The notes beneath the pieces were generated by a model. That model had not been told where the DNA came from. It saw nothing but the letters and a program-made list of their open reading frames with translations, and searched no databases. A stretch of DNA of 64,000 bases, from assembly GCA_017472015.1 (NCBI GenBank), contig JAFURC010000016.1:1-64000 (forward strand). The letters run 5' to 3'. Position 1 is the first letter of the stretch; the number at the start of each line of letters is the position of its first letter. Source of the stretch: Bacilli bacterium. Lineage in GTDB: Bacteria > Bacillota_I > Bacilli_A > RF39 > UBA660. Shown here piece after piece: positions 26,201 to 35,414 of the stretch. The translations under genes and the position numbers were made by a program.

Positions 26201-26221
26201 TTCTTAGAATAATTCTAAGAA
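26201..26221. terminator. Palindromic hairpin between the 324-residue surface gene and smc
   Basis: TTCTTAGAAT-A-ATTCTAAGAA is a perfect 10-bp stem. A T run follows it only on the plus strand, so as a minus-strand terminator for the surface gene it is atypical. Confidence 0.45.
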
Positions 26222-26239
26222 AATTTTTTTTTACTCTTT

Positions 26240-27214
26240 CTATGAATGCCAACAAGTATTATAATTAGTATTTCTAACACAAGAACCGCTTTGATAAGTA
26301 TAGGAATTACCATCATTTGCTTGATAAGACTGACACCAATTACTACAACTTCCATGAGCATAAATATTGGCATTACATTGTTCTCCCATGGTATCTCCAG
26401 ATGACGTTTTACATGAACAAGAACCACTATAACTATAGCTAGATACTCCGCAATCTGAATGCGAAGAGTATTGATAAATTTTGTAAATTCTATAATCAGA
26501 ATTTGTTAAATTACTATTAGAAGTACAAGAAACACTTATTGTTCTTCCATCGCTATATCCATTTAAAGTAATTGTTGCCTGTTTAGAATAGTTATCTCCT
26601 GTAATACTAAACGTTCTACCAAAACTATCAATTGGAGAAAAATTAGAAATACCATCTTTAGATTCACAAGTAACCGTTACTATTGCACCGGATTTATACC
26701 CAGAACTATAAGTATCACCATTAATATAAATATCAACAGTTGGCATTACTTCTAGTATTGAATTCAAATACGAAATATATCCATTATTTTGAAGTAATAA
26801 AATATTACCACTTGGATTAATATAATCTAAATATTTTTTGACATCATCAGAAATAACTGTATCATTTTTTAGCTCTTCAGTATAATCAGTATTTAGAAAA
26901 ATAAGTTCATCCACCGTATTATCAAATTCTAAAACTCTTAATAATTCATTGCATTTATTTCTATTATCTAAAGATATATCACTACAAGCAATTTTTTTAT
27001 AATGATTATTTTTTATAGTAATATAATTAGAATCATTTTTAATTAATTTATTTATGTAATACAAATCATATGTAGTATCCAAGTCATCATAATAAGATAA
27101 TTCTTTATATTTACCAAGTAATGGAACAGCACTATTATATAAAATTGTAAATGTAACTAACGTAAAAATTGTTACTACTAATGTTTCTACTAAAACAAAT
27201 CCCTTTTTATTCAT
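26240..27214 (-). CDS. Prepilin-like surface protein with Ig-like domain and Cys-rich tail
   Basis: 324 residues. The N-terminus NKKGFVLVETLVV is a class III (type IV prepilin) signal, Gly-Phe with Glu at +5, followed by a hydrophobic helix. A middle domain (about 40-165) is unrecognised. An Ig-like domain (about 167-245, containing VDIYINGDTYSSGYKSG and VTCESKDGISNFS) resembles one in the neighbouring 1,231-residue protein. The last 75 residues hold many Cys (SGSCSCKTSSG, GSCSNWCQSY), suggesting disulphides outside the cell. It has its own weak promoter (27232-27260). No prepilin peptidase or pilus ATPase is in the window. Confidence 0.75.
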   Translation of the reverse strand: MNKKGFVLVETLVVTIFTLVTFTILYNSAVPLLGKYKELSYYDDLDTTYDLYYINKLIKNDSNYITIKNNHYKKIACSDISLDNRNKCNELLRVLEFDNTVDELIFLNTDYTEELKNDTVISDDVKKYLDYINPSGNILLLQNNGYISYLNSILEVMPTVDIYINGDTYSSGYKSGAIVTVTCESKDGISNFSPIDSFGRTFSITGDNYSKQATITLNGYSDGRTISVSCTSNSNLTNSDYRIYKIYQYSSHSDCGVSSYSYSGSCSCKTSSGDTMGEQCNANIYAHGSCSNWCQSYQANDGNSYTYQSGSCVRNTNYNTCWHS

Positions 27215-27231
27215 ATTATCACCATAAACTC

Positions 27232-27260
27232 ATTATACACTATAATTTATTTTTTTTAAA
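27232..27260 (-). promoter_or_regulatory. Promoter of the 324-residue surface gene
   Basis: TTTAAA (27255-27260), 17-bp spacer, TATAAT (27232-27237) on the minus strand. The -35 is weak. GGTGATAAT is the ribosome binding site. Confidence 0.5.
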
Positions 27261-27264
27261 GATT

Positions 27265-27297
27265 AAAAAAATAATTATCTTTTAAATAATTATTTTT
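27265..27297 (-). terminator. Terminator overlapping the end of the 211-residue gene
   Basis: AAAAATAATTAT (27297-27286) and ATAATTATTTTT (27278-27267) form a perfect 12-bp stem with a 7-base loop, continuing into T. The stem begins inside the stop-codon region of the gene. Confidence 0.75.
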
Positions 27298-27925
27298 CTA
27301 CAAAAGCTTCACAATATAAATAAGTTGTATAATTATAATTATTATTTATAAACTTAACCTCAACAAAAGAATTTTCAAGTGAACATTTATATTCTTTCTT
27401 TTCTAATTCCGATAAATCTTTTTGAAAATCATTTTTTAAACTTAAAGCTGTTAAAGTTATATCTAAATTTTTATCATTATTATAATTTTCATTTACAACT
27501 TGTTTAGCAAATTCAAGTAATATATTACCAAGTTTTGCTTCAATGGAAATATTTTCTTTTAAAACAACATTTTCTGTATATTTTTTTACCTTAAAATCAA
27601 CTGGTAATTCATTAAAAATATTAACTTGGGAATATTCAATTGTTTTAGTTTCGAAACTATTTAATTTTGGAACTTCTATTATTGCATTCATAATTAGTTT
27701 TTCTTTATCATTAAATAAATCAAGTATTACTTTGGTTGATTCTTTTTTAGAATTAGAAGGATTATAAACATCAATAGTAAAACTATTATCCGATGTTATT
27801 TGTAAATTTTTAAATTCTAAATCAGTAACTGTTGTACTTGCATTATTATTTATAAATAATGCAAGTACTATTAATATTAAACCAATTATTAAAATTATTA
27901 AAGCAAAAATCTTTTTCTTTTTCAT
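27290..27925 (-). CDS. Single-pass membrane protein of unknown function
   Basis: 211 residues: a Lys-rich N-terminus, one transmembrane helix (about 6-26), then an extracellular beta-type domain (VTDLEFKNLQITSDNSFTI...) with two Cys near the C-terminus. The NPSNSKKESTKVILDLF segment resembles generic cell-surface Ig-fold/DUF domains, without a firm assignment. It starts 9 bp after the giant prepilin-like gene with TAGGAG upstream, so it belongs to that operon and may be an accessory subunit. Confidence 0.7.
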   Translation of the reverse strand: MKKKKIFALIILIIGLILIVLALFINNNASTTVTDLEFKNLQITSDNSFTIDVYNPSNSKKESTKVILDLFNDKEKLIMNAIIEVPKLNSFETKTIEYSQVNIFNELPVDFKVKKYTENVVLKENISIEAKLGNILLEFAKQVVNENYNNDKNLDITLTALSLKNDFQKDLSELEKKEYKCSLENSFVEVKFINNNYNYTTYLYCEAFVEK

Positions 27926-27934
27926 ATTAATCTC

Positions 27935-30900
27935 CTATGTATGACAACAACTATTGTATTCTTTACAGGCATAAGCTGTACACTTTGATTGGGTTAATCC
28001 ACAGTTGTAAGTACCATCATCTTGGAGTGAACAGTTAAAATAATATGCTTTAAGCATCATACCAGAAGAAGTAACTCGACATCCTGTCGTTGGTTTAGAA
28101 GTATGTTTTGAACCACTAGAAACCGAAGTTAATGTTGTCCAACTATTACAAACACTACAAGTAGAACTAGCTGAATAACGAGTTTTACAAGTACAACTAG
28201 AAGAGACTGATTTAACTTTTACAGTAACTGTTTTTGAAGCAGTTGTTGTACCTTCAGAGTTACTACAAGAGGCAGTTATAGTTTTAGAACCAGTAGAATC
28301 TAAATATATAGTAGATGTTATTTTATTACCATTTTGGGTATAAGCATTACTTGTTGAACCTACTTTAGCTGAAAAATTAGTAATTGCTATTTCTGAATCA
28401 CAAGTAACAGTTGCCGTTGCACCTTTTATATAGGCACCTGAACAAGTTGAAGAATCGCCTGATACAGAAATATTTACTGTTGGTGGAGGTGCATCAGTAT
28501 TTTTAACGGTAACATTAATAGTTTCTGAACAACCATATCTAGTCGAAAATGTAACTGTAGCTGTTTTTGTTTCATTTTCAGGAACACTTCCACTAACTGC
28601 AGTTATAACTCCCCCAGTTGTTGCATTTACTAAATTAGTATTACTACTAGTTGCTGATGTCATAACCCCACATTGATTAGAAATTTTAAGTGTTTCAGAC
28701 AATTTTTGTTTTGAAGTATTATCAGTAATATTTAAAACTACATCAGTTGGAGTTATACTCAATAATTTATTGTTACTTGAACAAGTATAACCATAATCAC
28801 TACTATTTGCATATGGCCATGACGTTATACTAAAGTTGTTAAGACTAGAAGTACAACTTGCGGCTCCAGATGAATAACCAACACTATTCCCATATTTTAT
28901 TGGATACCATGGGTGACTATTAGCACAAGAATATCCTCCCATAATATAAACTACATCACCATAAGCAATCGTTGCTATTTTACCGCAACTTGTAGATCCA
29001 CAACTTCTAACATTAAGTCCCCCACCAACTTTTGACGTTCCACTAGCATAAATATCTTGCCAAACAGCATGTAAAGTTTGATCATTCTCTAAATATATTT
29101 GATCTCCAAAACAATATTTAACACTACTAGCAGTATTGGTTTCCGCAAGTCCTAAAAGCCTATAACCATGATAAGAATTACTTTGAGCCCGATATAAACT
29201 AGCATCTGTATAATTTGGAATATTAAAAACTACACCGTCAGTATTATAAGCTGTTTTAGTTTGGGTTGTTAACTTATTAGAAGTTGTTCCATTTGAACTA
29301 TTAGCATTATAAGATAAATTTATATCTCTTGATGTAATAGCAAATAATTCAGTGTCTTCGTATAATGTATAAATTTCTTCTTGACTAAATTCTGGTTCCC
29401 CTTGATTATATAAATCATAATTCCAACCATAAACAGTACCACCTGTTCTAGTAATTTTTGGTAAAGTTATAGAACAACTATCTGGAAGTAAAGCACCATT
29501 ATAAGCAAATCCAGCATTACAAACAAAAGTTTTTGTTTCGGTATAACTAATTCCATCAATTATATATGAAGTAGCACCATTTATATCATATGTTACATTA
29601 TATGAATTTCTTGTATTACTTCTAGTAATTGCATAAAAGTTTTTTACTGTATCACTAAATTCTTCCGGTTCTCCACTATTTTCTATCGGTTTATTCAATG
29701 TAACACTTGTATTAACTGCATATTGTCCTTCTACACCACTACTTTCATTCCATTCCTCTAATTTTTCTCCATCATCAGTCCATCCCATAGCTGTAAACCC
29801 AGAAATTGGCGTAATAGTTGGAGTTTGTATAGAACAACTTGAAGAACCATTACTTGGTTGACAACAAAGTTTTAAATCGGTTGTCGAATTTCCTATTTTT
29901 GCTGCCCCATTTATGTAGAAATTAGCACAAATATTAGTTTCACTTATTAATCTTCCTGAATTATATGTTATATCATAATTACTAGTTACTATTGTATCAC
30001 CTGATTTAATAACTGCATTACTTGGAATAATTGTTCCATCTACAATTGATTCTGTTAAAGTTATATTCGAAATGCTATGACCAGGTAAAAGTCCATTTGA
30101 TATTATATCATTAGTTGTTTTACTAATTGTTTCTTCAAAAGTAATTGTTTGATCTTTAGCACTAATCGTTACTATTTTTTGAGTAATTGTACAATCTATC
30201 GTTTTACTTGTTGTTCCATCACTAAAAGAATGATTACTATCACCAGGAATTGCCTCAACCGTATAAACTCCAGCATTTATTCCTTCAGCTGTATTATTAA
30301 TATATTTGACATTATTTCCATCTAAATTCATTAAATATTGACTACTACCATTATATATTAAATCTTTACAACTTCCTATTTTAGATGTTTTTGACTTAGC
30401 TATTTCACAGTTAATAATAACATCATTATCTGTTCCATCACTCCATCGATAATTTTCAGAAAGTCTTACTATTACATCATATACTTTAGCATCAAGTCCA
30501 TAATTATCTATAAATGTAAATCCCACTCCTGGATCTTTAGTTAAAATTTGACTAACTCCTGAATAAACTAAATCATTTTTACAATAACCTGAATTTGGTT
30601 TTTCTAATTCACTATAAATAGTATAAACTATTTCTCTCTTAGTTATATTACCAACATTATCAACTACTTCAATAAGTAAAACATATTTACCAAAATCAAC
30701 TTCTTTATTAAAATCAAAACTTAAAACATCCTTACTTATTTCTTTATAATTAGTACTATTTCCTTCTTTTTCAAATGAATATCTAATTCTTTTAATTCCA
30801 CTTTCAGTATCCAAAATATCAGAAACTTTTCCAGAAATAGTATCATCTTCTTTTTTATAAGTTATTGCATTATCTGTAATTAAACTATTATCTTGATCAT

Positions 30901-31630
30901 AAACTTTAAATGTTGGTGCAGTATTATCAATTTTAATTTCTATCTTCTCTTTATTAGTAATGTTACCATTTTCCCCTTCACCATATACTTCATATGAACC
31001 AGTTTCATCTATTTCAATTTTACAAGTTTTATAATTGTTTTGTTCAATTAAATTACAAGAAGTAAATGGAATGGTATTGTCTTCTTTTTTTACATTCACC
31101 TTTTGAATATCGTTTAAAGTTTCAAATTTTAAAGTTACATAACCAGGTGCCCAAGTATCTTGAACATAAATTTCACTAGTATCTTTCACAGTTAATTTCG
31201 TTCTTAGACTATAACCAATTTCCATATTACAAGAATCACTTGTATAATCATCACACTTTAAACAAACATAATAATTAGTTTTATCATAACTATCTTTATA
31301 TGCTCCTACATAACTTTCATTTAAATTACAAGTATTACTTCCTCTTCCTACTACTTCACTTATATATTTGGAATCAACTAACTCTGAAACTGAGACTTTA
31401 GAAACATTTCCAAATACTTTTGGTTGACTACCTTTATTATAAGTAAAATACTCACCACCTGCTGTGAATAAATTCTCTTCGACTCCCTTATAATAAGTTT
31501 TTTTAATATTATCATTTACATATATAAAAGCAACACTTACAATTCCTAATACAATTGCTAATATAACAATTACCCCTAAAGTTTCTATTAATGTAAATGC
31601 TTTTTTACTTTGATTATTAATTAGTCTCAT
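27935..31630 (-). CDS. Giant prepilin-like multidomain surface protein
   Basis: About 1,231 residues. The N-terminus SKKAFTLIETLGVIVILAIV is a textbook class III prepilin signal and helix. Next come Cys-containing pilin-like segments, Ig-like repeats (TYEVYGEGENG; NTAPTFKV), three MBG-like repeats around GYCKNDLVYSG and GSCKDLIYNGSSQYL, and Listeria/Bacteroides-type repeats (YDINGATSYII, LSYNANSSNG). An SH3b-like domain (GGLNVRSCGSTSCGKIATIAYGD-type, about 875-930), a further Ig domain and a Cys-rich tail ending CCHT complete it. I prefer the ATG at 31630; a TTG at 31636, six bases after GAGGAG, is possible. It overlaps the upstream membrane-protein gene by about 14 bp. Confidence 0.8.
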   Translation of the reverse strand: MRLINNQSKKAFTLIETLGVIVILAIVLGIVSVAFIYVNDNIKKTYYKGVEENLFTAGGEYFTYNKGSQPKVFGNVSKVSVSELVDSKYISEVVGRGSNTCNLNESYVGAYKDSYDKTNYYVCLKCDDYTSDSCNMEIGYSLRTKLTVKDTSEIYVQDTWAPGYVTLKFETLNDIQKVNVKKEDNTIPFTSCNLIEQNNYKTCKIEIDETGSYEVYGEGENGNITNKEKIEIKIDNTAPTFKVYDQDNSLITDNAITYKKEDDTISGKVSDILDTESGIKRIRYSFEKEGNSTNYKEISKDVLSFDFNKEVDFGKYVLLIEVVDNVGNITKREIVYTIYSELEKPNSGYCKNDLVYSGVSQILTKDPGVGFTFIDNYGLDAKVYDVIVRLSENYRWSDGTDNDVIINCEIAKSKTSKIGSCKDLIYNGSSQYLMNLDGNNVKYINNTAEGINAGVYTVEAIPGDSNHSFSDGTTSKTIDCTITQKIVTISAKDQTITFEETISKTTNDIISNGLLPGHSISNITLTESIVDGTIIPSNAVIKSGDTIVTSNYDITYNSGRLISETNICANFYINGAAKIGNSTTDLKLCCQPSNGSSSCSIQTPTITPISGFTAMGWTDDGEKLEEWNESSGVEGQYAVNTSVTLNKPIENSGEPEEFSDTVKNFYAITRSNTRNSYNVTYDINGATSYIIDGISYTETKTFVCNAGFAYNGALLPDSCSITLPKITRTGGTVYGWNYDLYNQGEPEFSQEEIYTLYEDTELFAITSRDINLSYNANSSNGTTSNKLTTQTKTAYNTDGVVFNIPNYTDASLYRAQSNSYHGYRLLGLAETNTASSVKYCFGDQIYLENDQTLHAVWQDIYASGTSKVGGGLNVRSCGSTSCGKIATIAYGDVVYIMGGYSCANSHPWYPIKYGNSVGYSSGAASCTSSLNNFSITSWPYANSSDYGYTCSSNNKLLSITPTDVVLNITDNTSKQKLSETLKISNQCGVMTSATSSNTNLVNATTGGVITAVSGSVPENETKTATVTFSTRYGCSETINVTVKNTDAPPPTVNISVSGDSSTCSGAYIKGATATVTCDSEIAITNFSAKVGSTSNAYTQNGNKITSTIYLDSTGSKTITASCSNSEGTTTASKTVTVKVKSVSSSCTCKTRYSASSTCSVCNSWTTLTSVSSGSKHTSKPTTGCRVTSSGMMLKAYYFNCSLQDDGTYNCGLTQSKCTAYACKEYNSCCHT

Positions 31631-33191
31631 ATTCAAACACCACTCCTCGTATATCAAAGACAAAATTTATATCAGTTGCTAAACTTAAATTACTACTAAC
31701 TTCTAACAAAATATTATTTTCTAAATAATTATCTGGGGTTACATCTTTTATTAAATCATTTTTTAATACAATTTCTTTATCATCTTTTTTATACTTAATA
31801 CTTAAATAATTAAAAATATTTAACCGTTCTAAATTAGTACCATATTCTATTTTTAATATTTTCTTATTTAAATCAGCAACTACACTAGCCTGATAATCCA
31901 TACATTTTCCATCTAATATTTTATCATCACATTTAGTATAACTATAATTAACTACATCTAATAATTCATAACTATTTAAATTGAAACTTCCTTCTTCATA
32001 ATAAGTATTTGATAAATCTACAACATCCATTAGTTTATAATTTCCAAGTTCTTTATCAGGAAAAGTATTAGGTTTTAAAACAATTTCTTTATAATAATAA
32101 ATAGTTTCTTGATTTATTACTTTAGCATAATTATATACTTGAAAAGTAATTTTACTTGGACTAATATTTCCTATTTCAAATACCAAAATATAATCTTTTC
32201 TATTATTAGTAGTTAAACTTTGATTTTTATATATAGTACCAAGATCTGAAAATTTTGTTGAAACATTATTCTTTGGATAATAATATTTATTATCTATTAC
32301 TAATCTTGAATTATCAATATCAATTTTTAAACTTTCTTCATTCTTATTTAAAATACTAAAATCAATTATTAAATAATTAGTATTTTTATCTTTTATATAA
32401 TTTTGATTTTGATCCTTATTAGTTATATAAGAATTATTAATTACATATTCAACATTATCTATAACAATAACATCTTTTTCATAATAAGTTTTATTAATTA
32501 GTAAGTTATCAATTGTTATATAGGCAGTAGTTGATAATAAGATAATAACAAAAAAAACTATTAAAATAAAGGAATTTTCTTTTAAGTAATATTTAAAATA
32601 TCTTATTCTTTTTCTTAGAAAATTGAATATATTATCATAATCTACATTTAAACCTACTTCTATTTCTTCCCTGTCTTCATCAGTTATATCAAGTTCTTTC
32701 ACATCTTTTTCAAAATTAAATTTCTTGATATTAAATCCAAATCCCCGAACAAAGGCTACTATAAAGAAATAGAAATTAAGATAATATAAAATCATTGATA
32801 TATCACGAAATATTACTATAGCTTGATTTGAGTAATCAACATACTCTAAATTAGTAAAAACTGTTGAAAAGAACAATAAAGAAATAAATGTTAGAAAGTA
32901 AAAAATAGTTGCTGTTAAATAATAAATAATTGGCTTTTTCTTTTCTTTCATTAAAAGCATAATTAATAAAAACATGGAAACTAATAAAATTGTTATTATA
33001 ATCATTGATATATTAATATATTCAAGTGCCATATCAGGAACATGAACATAAGTTCCTGTTAGTAAGTATTCTTTAAAAAATGTATATATATTTCGCGTAT
33101 TAAAAAGCATAAATGTTATAAATATCCAAAGAATTATATGGATTATTTTAAAGTATTTAATTAAAAATGCATATGGTTTTCTAATTATCAT
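31617..33191 (-). CDS. Polytopic membrane protein with extracellular domain
   Basis: 524 residues, unrecognised. The N-terminal half has four hydrophobic helices (about 15-35, 60-85, 90-120, 130-150), a cytoplasmic charged loop (VKELDITDEDREEIE) and a fifth helix near 210-230. The rest (about 240-524) is a predicted extracellular beta domain rich in Tyr and Asn, reminiscent of DUF4352-type folds. The start is ATG at 33191 because AGAGAGG sits five bases upstream; an in-frame codon at 33215 overlaps a TATAAT. It is first in the operon with the giant prepilin-like protein, so an export or assembly role for it is plausible but unproven. Confidence 0.7.
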   Translation of the reverse strand: MIIRKPYAFLIKYFKIIHIILWIFITFMLFNTRNIYTFFKEYLLTGTYVHVPDMALEYINISMIIITILLVSMFLLIMLLMKEKKKPIIYYLTATIFYFLTFISLLFFSTVFTNLEYVDYSNQAIVIFRDISMILYYLNFYFFIVAFVRGFGFNIKKFNFEKDVKELDITDEDREEIEVGLNVDYDNIFNFLRKRIRYFKYYLKENSFILIVFFVIILLSTTAYITIDNLLINKTYYEKDVIVIDNVEYVINNSYITNKDQNQNYIKDKNTNYLIIDFSILNKNEESLKIDIDNSRLVIDNKYYYPKNNVSTKFSDLGTIYKNQSLTTNNRKDYILVFEIGNISPSKITFQVYNYAKVINQETIYYYKEIVLKPNTFPDKELGNYKLMDVVDLSNTYYEEGSFNLNSYELLDVVNYSYTKCDDKILDGKCMDYQASVVADLNKKILKIEYGTNLERLNIFNYLSIKYKKDDKEIVLKNDLIKDVTPDNYLENNILLEVSSNLSLATDINFVFDIRGVVFEYETN

Positions 33192-33230
33192 AATAACCTC
33201 TCTATTCTTTTTCATTATACTATAAATAGA

Positions 33231-33262
33231 TAAGAAAAAAAAGTCTTTTTAAAACTTTTTTT
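33231..33262 (-). terminator. Terminator of murE
   Basis: AAAAAAAGT and ACTTTTTTT arms around 33233-33262 on the minus strand, ending in T8. Confidence 0.7.
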
Positions 33263-33263
33263 G

Positions 33264-34643
33264 TTAAATGGTTTTATTCAAAATTTTCATTATAGTATCA
33301 TAATCACTATATTTAATTTTTTTATCATTAATTAACATATAATTATCACGCCCTTTTCCAAGAACTAGAATTAAATCATTTTGTTTATGAATATCAATGG
33401 CATATTTAATAGCATCACTTCTATTTAATATTTTTAGATAATTCCTCTTCTTTGTAATACTTAACATTTCATTTATAATACTATTTACATCTTCATATCT
33501 AGGATCATCACTTGTGAATATTCCGAGTTTAGAATATTTTAATACAATAGAACCTATTTCTTTTCGTTTTTCTTTGTAACGATCCCCTGCACATCCAACT
33601 ATTGTAATAATATTTTTGTTGTATTTGTGAAAATATTTTAAAACATTTAAAGTAGCATTCGTTGTATGAGCATAGTCAATTACAATAGAATATTCTTTAT
33701 TATATAAAAATTCCATTCTTCCCTCTACTTGTTTTATATTTTTAAATCTATTTAATATATAATCTATATTATATCCAAGACTTAACATTGTTAAAATACA
33801 TGATGTAACATTATAAATATTAAATTTACCTAGTAAAGGATAAACTAATTTATATTTTTTATTATTATATTTAAATATTATTAAAGTTTTATCAAAATAT
33901 AATTTATAATACAAAATTCTTAAATCTGATCCTTTTTTGAAACCATATGAATAAGATAATCGAGAAATATCTTTAAACTTATAATAATATTTACTATCTC
34001 GATTTAATATAGCAATTTTTGTATGTTTAAATAATTCTAATTTACATTGTAAATAGTTTTCAAATGTTTTATGTTTATCTAAATGATCTTTAGTTATATC
34101 AGTTAGAATTCCTATATCAAAGTTTAAGTTAGCAATTCTTTTAGTTAAATACGCTTCACTTGATACTTCCATGACGATATTTTTATAATTATTATTTCTT
34201 GATTTATTAAAGCAATCATATAAAACTTCAAGAGATGGAGTAGTATTTTCTAAAGAATAAGTTTTATTATTTAAAGTAAAACCATTTGTACCTATTTTTG
34301 GAGAATTTAGTAAATCACTTAGAATACTTGAAGTTGTTGTTTTTCCATCAGTTCCGGTTATCCCAATTAGTTTTATATCTTTTAAAGGATAATTATAATA
34401 TTTATTAAAAATAGAGATTATTTCTTGACTTAAATTATTTACTTTAAAAACATTTTTATGTTTATAATTTATATCTGTAATAACTATACAGTTTTTATTA
34501 ATTGCATCTTCTATAAATTTATTTCTATTTTCAACTCCTGAAAAAGGTATGAATAAATCTTTAGAATTTAAGTCTTTAGAATTTAGTTTTATTTTATTAA
34601 ATTTAATATTTCTTTTGGTATCAATTATTTCTTTTAAATACAT
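33264..34643 (-). CDS. murE: UDP-N-acetylmuramyl-tripeptide synthetase MurE
   Basis: Adds the third amino acid to the peptidoglycan stem peptide. Motifs: P-loop GITGTDGKTTTSSIL, EVSSEAYLTKRI, TDITKDHLDKH with the carbamylated-Lys region following (CKLELFK), DYAHTTNATLNVL and TSDDPRYEDV. The substrate-selecting motif is DDPR where meso-diaminopimelate enzymes have DNPR; the Arg is kept. 459 residues is slightly short. It is away from any dcw cluster. GGTGATTTC precedes the ATG. Confidence 0.93.
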   Translation of the reverse strand: MYLKEIIDTKRNIKFNKIKLNSKDLNSKDLFIPFSGVENRNKFIEDAINKNCIVITDINYKHKNVFKVNNLSQEIISIFNKYYNYPLKDIKLIGITGTDGKTTTSSILSDLLNSPKIGTNGFTLNNKTYSLENTTPSLEVLYDCFNKSRNNNYKNIVMEVSSEAYLTKRIANLNFDIGILTDITKDHLDKHKTFENYLQCKLELFKHTKIAILNRDSKYYYKFKDISRLSYSYGFKKGSDLRILYYKLYFDKTLIIFKYNNKKYKLVYPLLGKFNIYNVTSCILTMLSLGYNIDYILNRFKNIKQVEGRMEFLYNKEYSIVIDYAHTTNATLNVLKYFHKYNKNIITIVGCAGDRYKEKRKEIGSIVLKYSKLGIFTSDDPRYEDVNSIINEMLSITKKRNYLKILNRSDAIKYAIDIHKQNDLILVLGKGRDNYMLINDKKIKYSDYDTIMKILNKTI

Positions 34644-34663
34644 GAAATCACCATAATATTTTA

Positions 34664-34692
34664 TGTAAAAAGAAAAAGAGCAAATGGGCTCT
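34664..34692 (-). terminator. Terminator after the rsmD transcription unit
   Basis: AGAGC (34692-34688) and GCTCT (34681-34677) with a 6-base loop, then TTTTCTTTTT. Confidence 0.7.
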
Positions 34693-34707
34693 AATTATTT
34701 AACTTTA

Positions 34708-34869
34708 TTATAAATCATTTAACTCTTGTCTAACATCATTTACAAAATCAGTGTTAACTTGATTTCTATCGGAGACAACTGCAATTATCAAGTAAAAAAT
34801 AGCAATTGTTGTAAAAATAAGTCCATATAACATTGTGGAAACAGCAAATCCTTTTTTATTTAATTTCAT
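34708..34869 (-). CDS. Small prepilin-like membrane protein, 53 residues
   Basis: The N-terminus MKLNKKGFAVSTMLYGL is Lys-rich followed by Gly-Phe and a hydrophobic helix (GLIFTTIAIFYLIIAVV), then a charged tail ending in RQELNDL. The head resembles a class III signal but lacks Glu at +5, so it may be a non-pilin relative. It starts inside the end of rsmD (14-bp overlap) with AAAGGA before the ATG and ends at a terminator. The KKGFA.STMLYG head is familiar from small uncharacterised proteins of gut Bacillota. Confidence 0.7.
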   Translation of the reverse strand: MKLNKKGFAVSTMLYGLIFTTIAIFYLIIAVVSDRNQVNTDFVNDVRQELNDL

Positions 34870-35413
34870 AAAATCCTTTCAGTTTATAAATATAAACATA
34901 CTTTTCACCATATTTTTTTTCTTTTATTTTTACTAAATTTAAATAATTATCATTTAATTTATCATCTTGAAATTCACAGATAACTAAAGCATCTTGATTT
35001 AATAAATTATTTGTTTGAAGTTTATTTAAGATGTCACTTATAACATGTAATTTATATGGGGGATCAAGAAAAACTAAGTCAAATCTTTGATTAATTGTAT
35101 TTAGACATTTTAAATAATCTAAATTAGTTATTATACTTTTATCTCGAATATTAAATTTTTCTAAATTACTTTTTATTACTTTTATTGATTCTTTGTTATG
35201 ATCGTTAAAGTATACTAATTTAGCATAGTTACTTATACATTCTATTCCATAAGTACCACTTCCTGCGAATAAATCAAGAACAATACTATCTTTTATTTTA
35301 TCTTGAATCATCGAGAATATACTTTCTTTGACTCTATCCATCGTAGGACGGGTTCCAACTATATTGTATCCTTTAATTTTTCTTCCTTTTAAAATACCAC
35401 TGATAACTTTCAA
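34856..35413 (-). CDS. rsmD: 16S rRNA (guanine966-N2)-methyltransferase RsmD
   Basis: Methylates G966 in the 30S subunit. The Rossmann SAM-binding motif LDLFAGSGTYGIECIS and the catalytic LVFLDPPY motif are present; the N-terminus KVISGILKGRKIKG and RPTMDRVKESIFSM are family hallmarks. 185 residues is normal. It lies 1 bp after the YlbF-like gene; ylbF-rsmD linkage is conserved in Bacilli, where coaD usually follows but is absent here. Confidence 0.96.
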   Translation of the reverse strand: MKVISGILKGRKIKGYNIVGTRPTMDRVKESIFSMIQDKIKDSIVLDLFAGSGTYGIECISNYAKLVYFNDHNKESIKVIKSNLEKFNIRDKSIITNLDYLKCLNTINQRFDLVFLDPPYKLHVISDILNKLQTNNLLNQDALVICEFQDDKLNDNYLNLVKIKEKKYGEKYVYIYKLKGFYEIK

Positions 35414-35414
35414 A

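Noticed and set aside
26240-31630. The prepilin-like genes as a complete type IV pilus operon
   Set aside because: No ATPase, inner-membrane platform protein or prepilin peptidase is encoded in the window.
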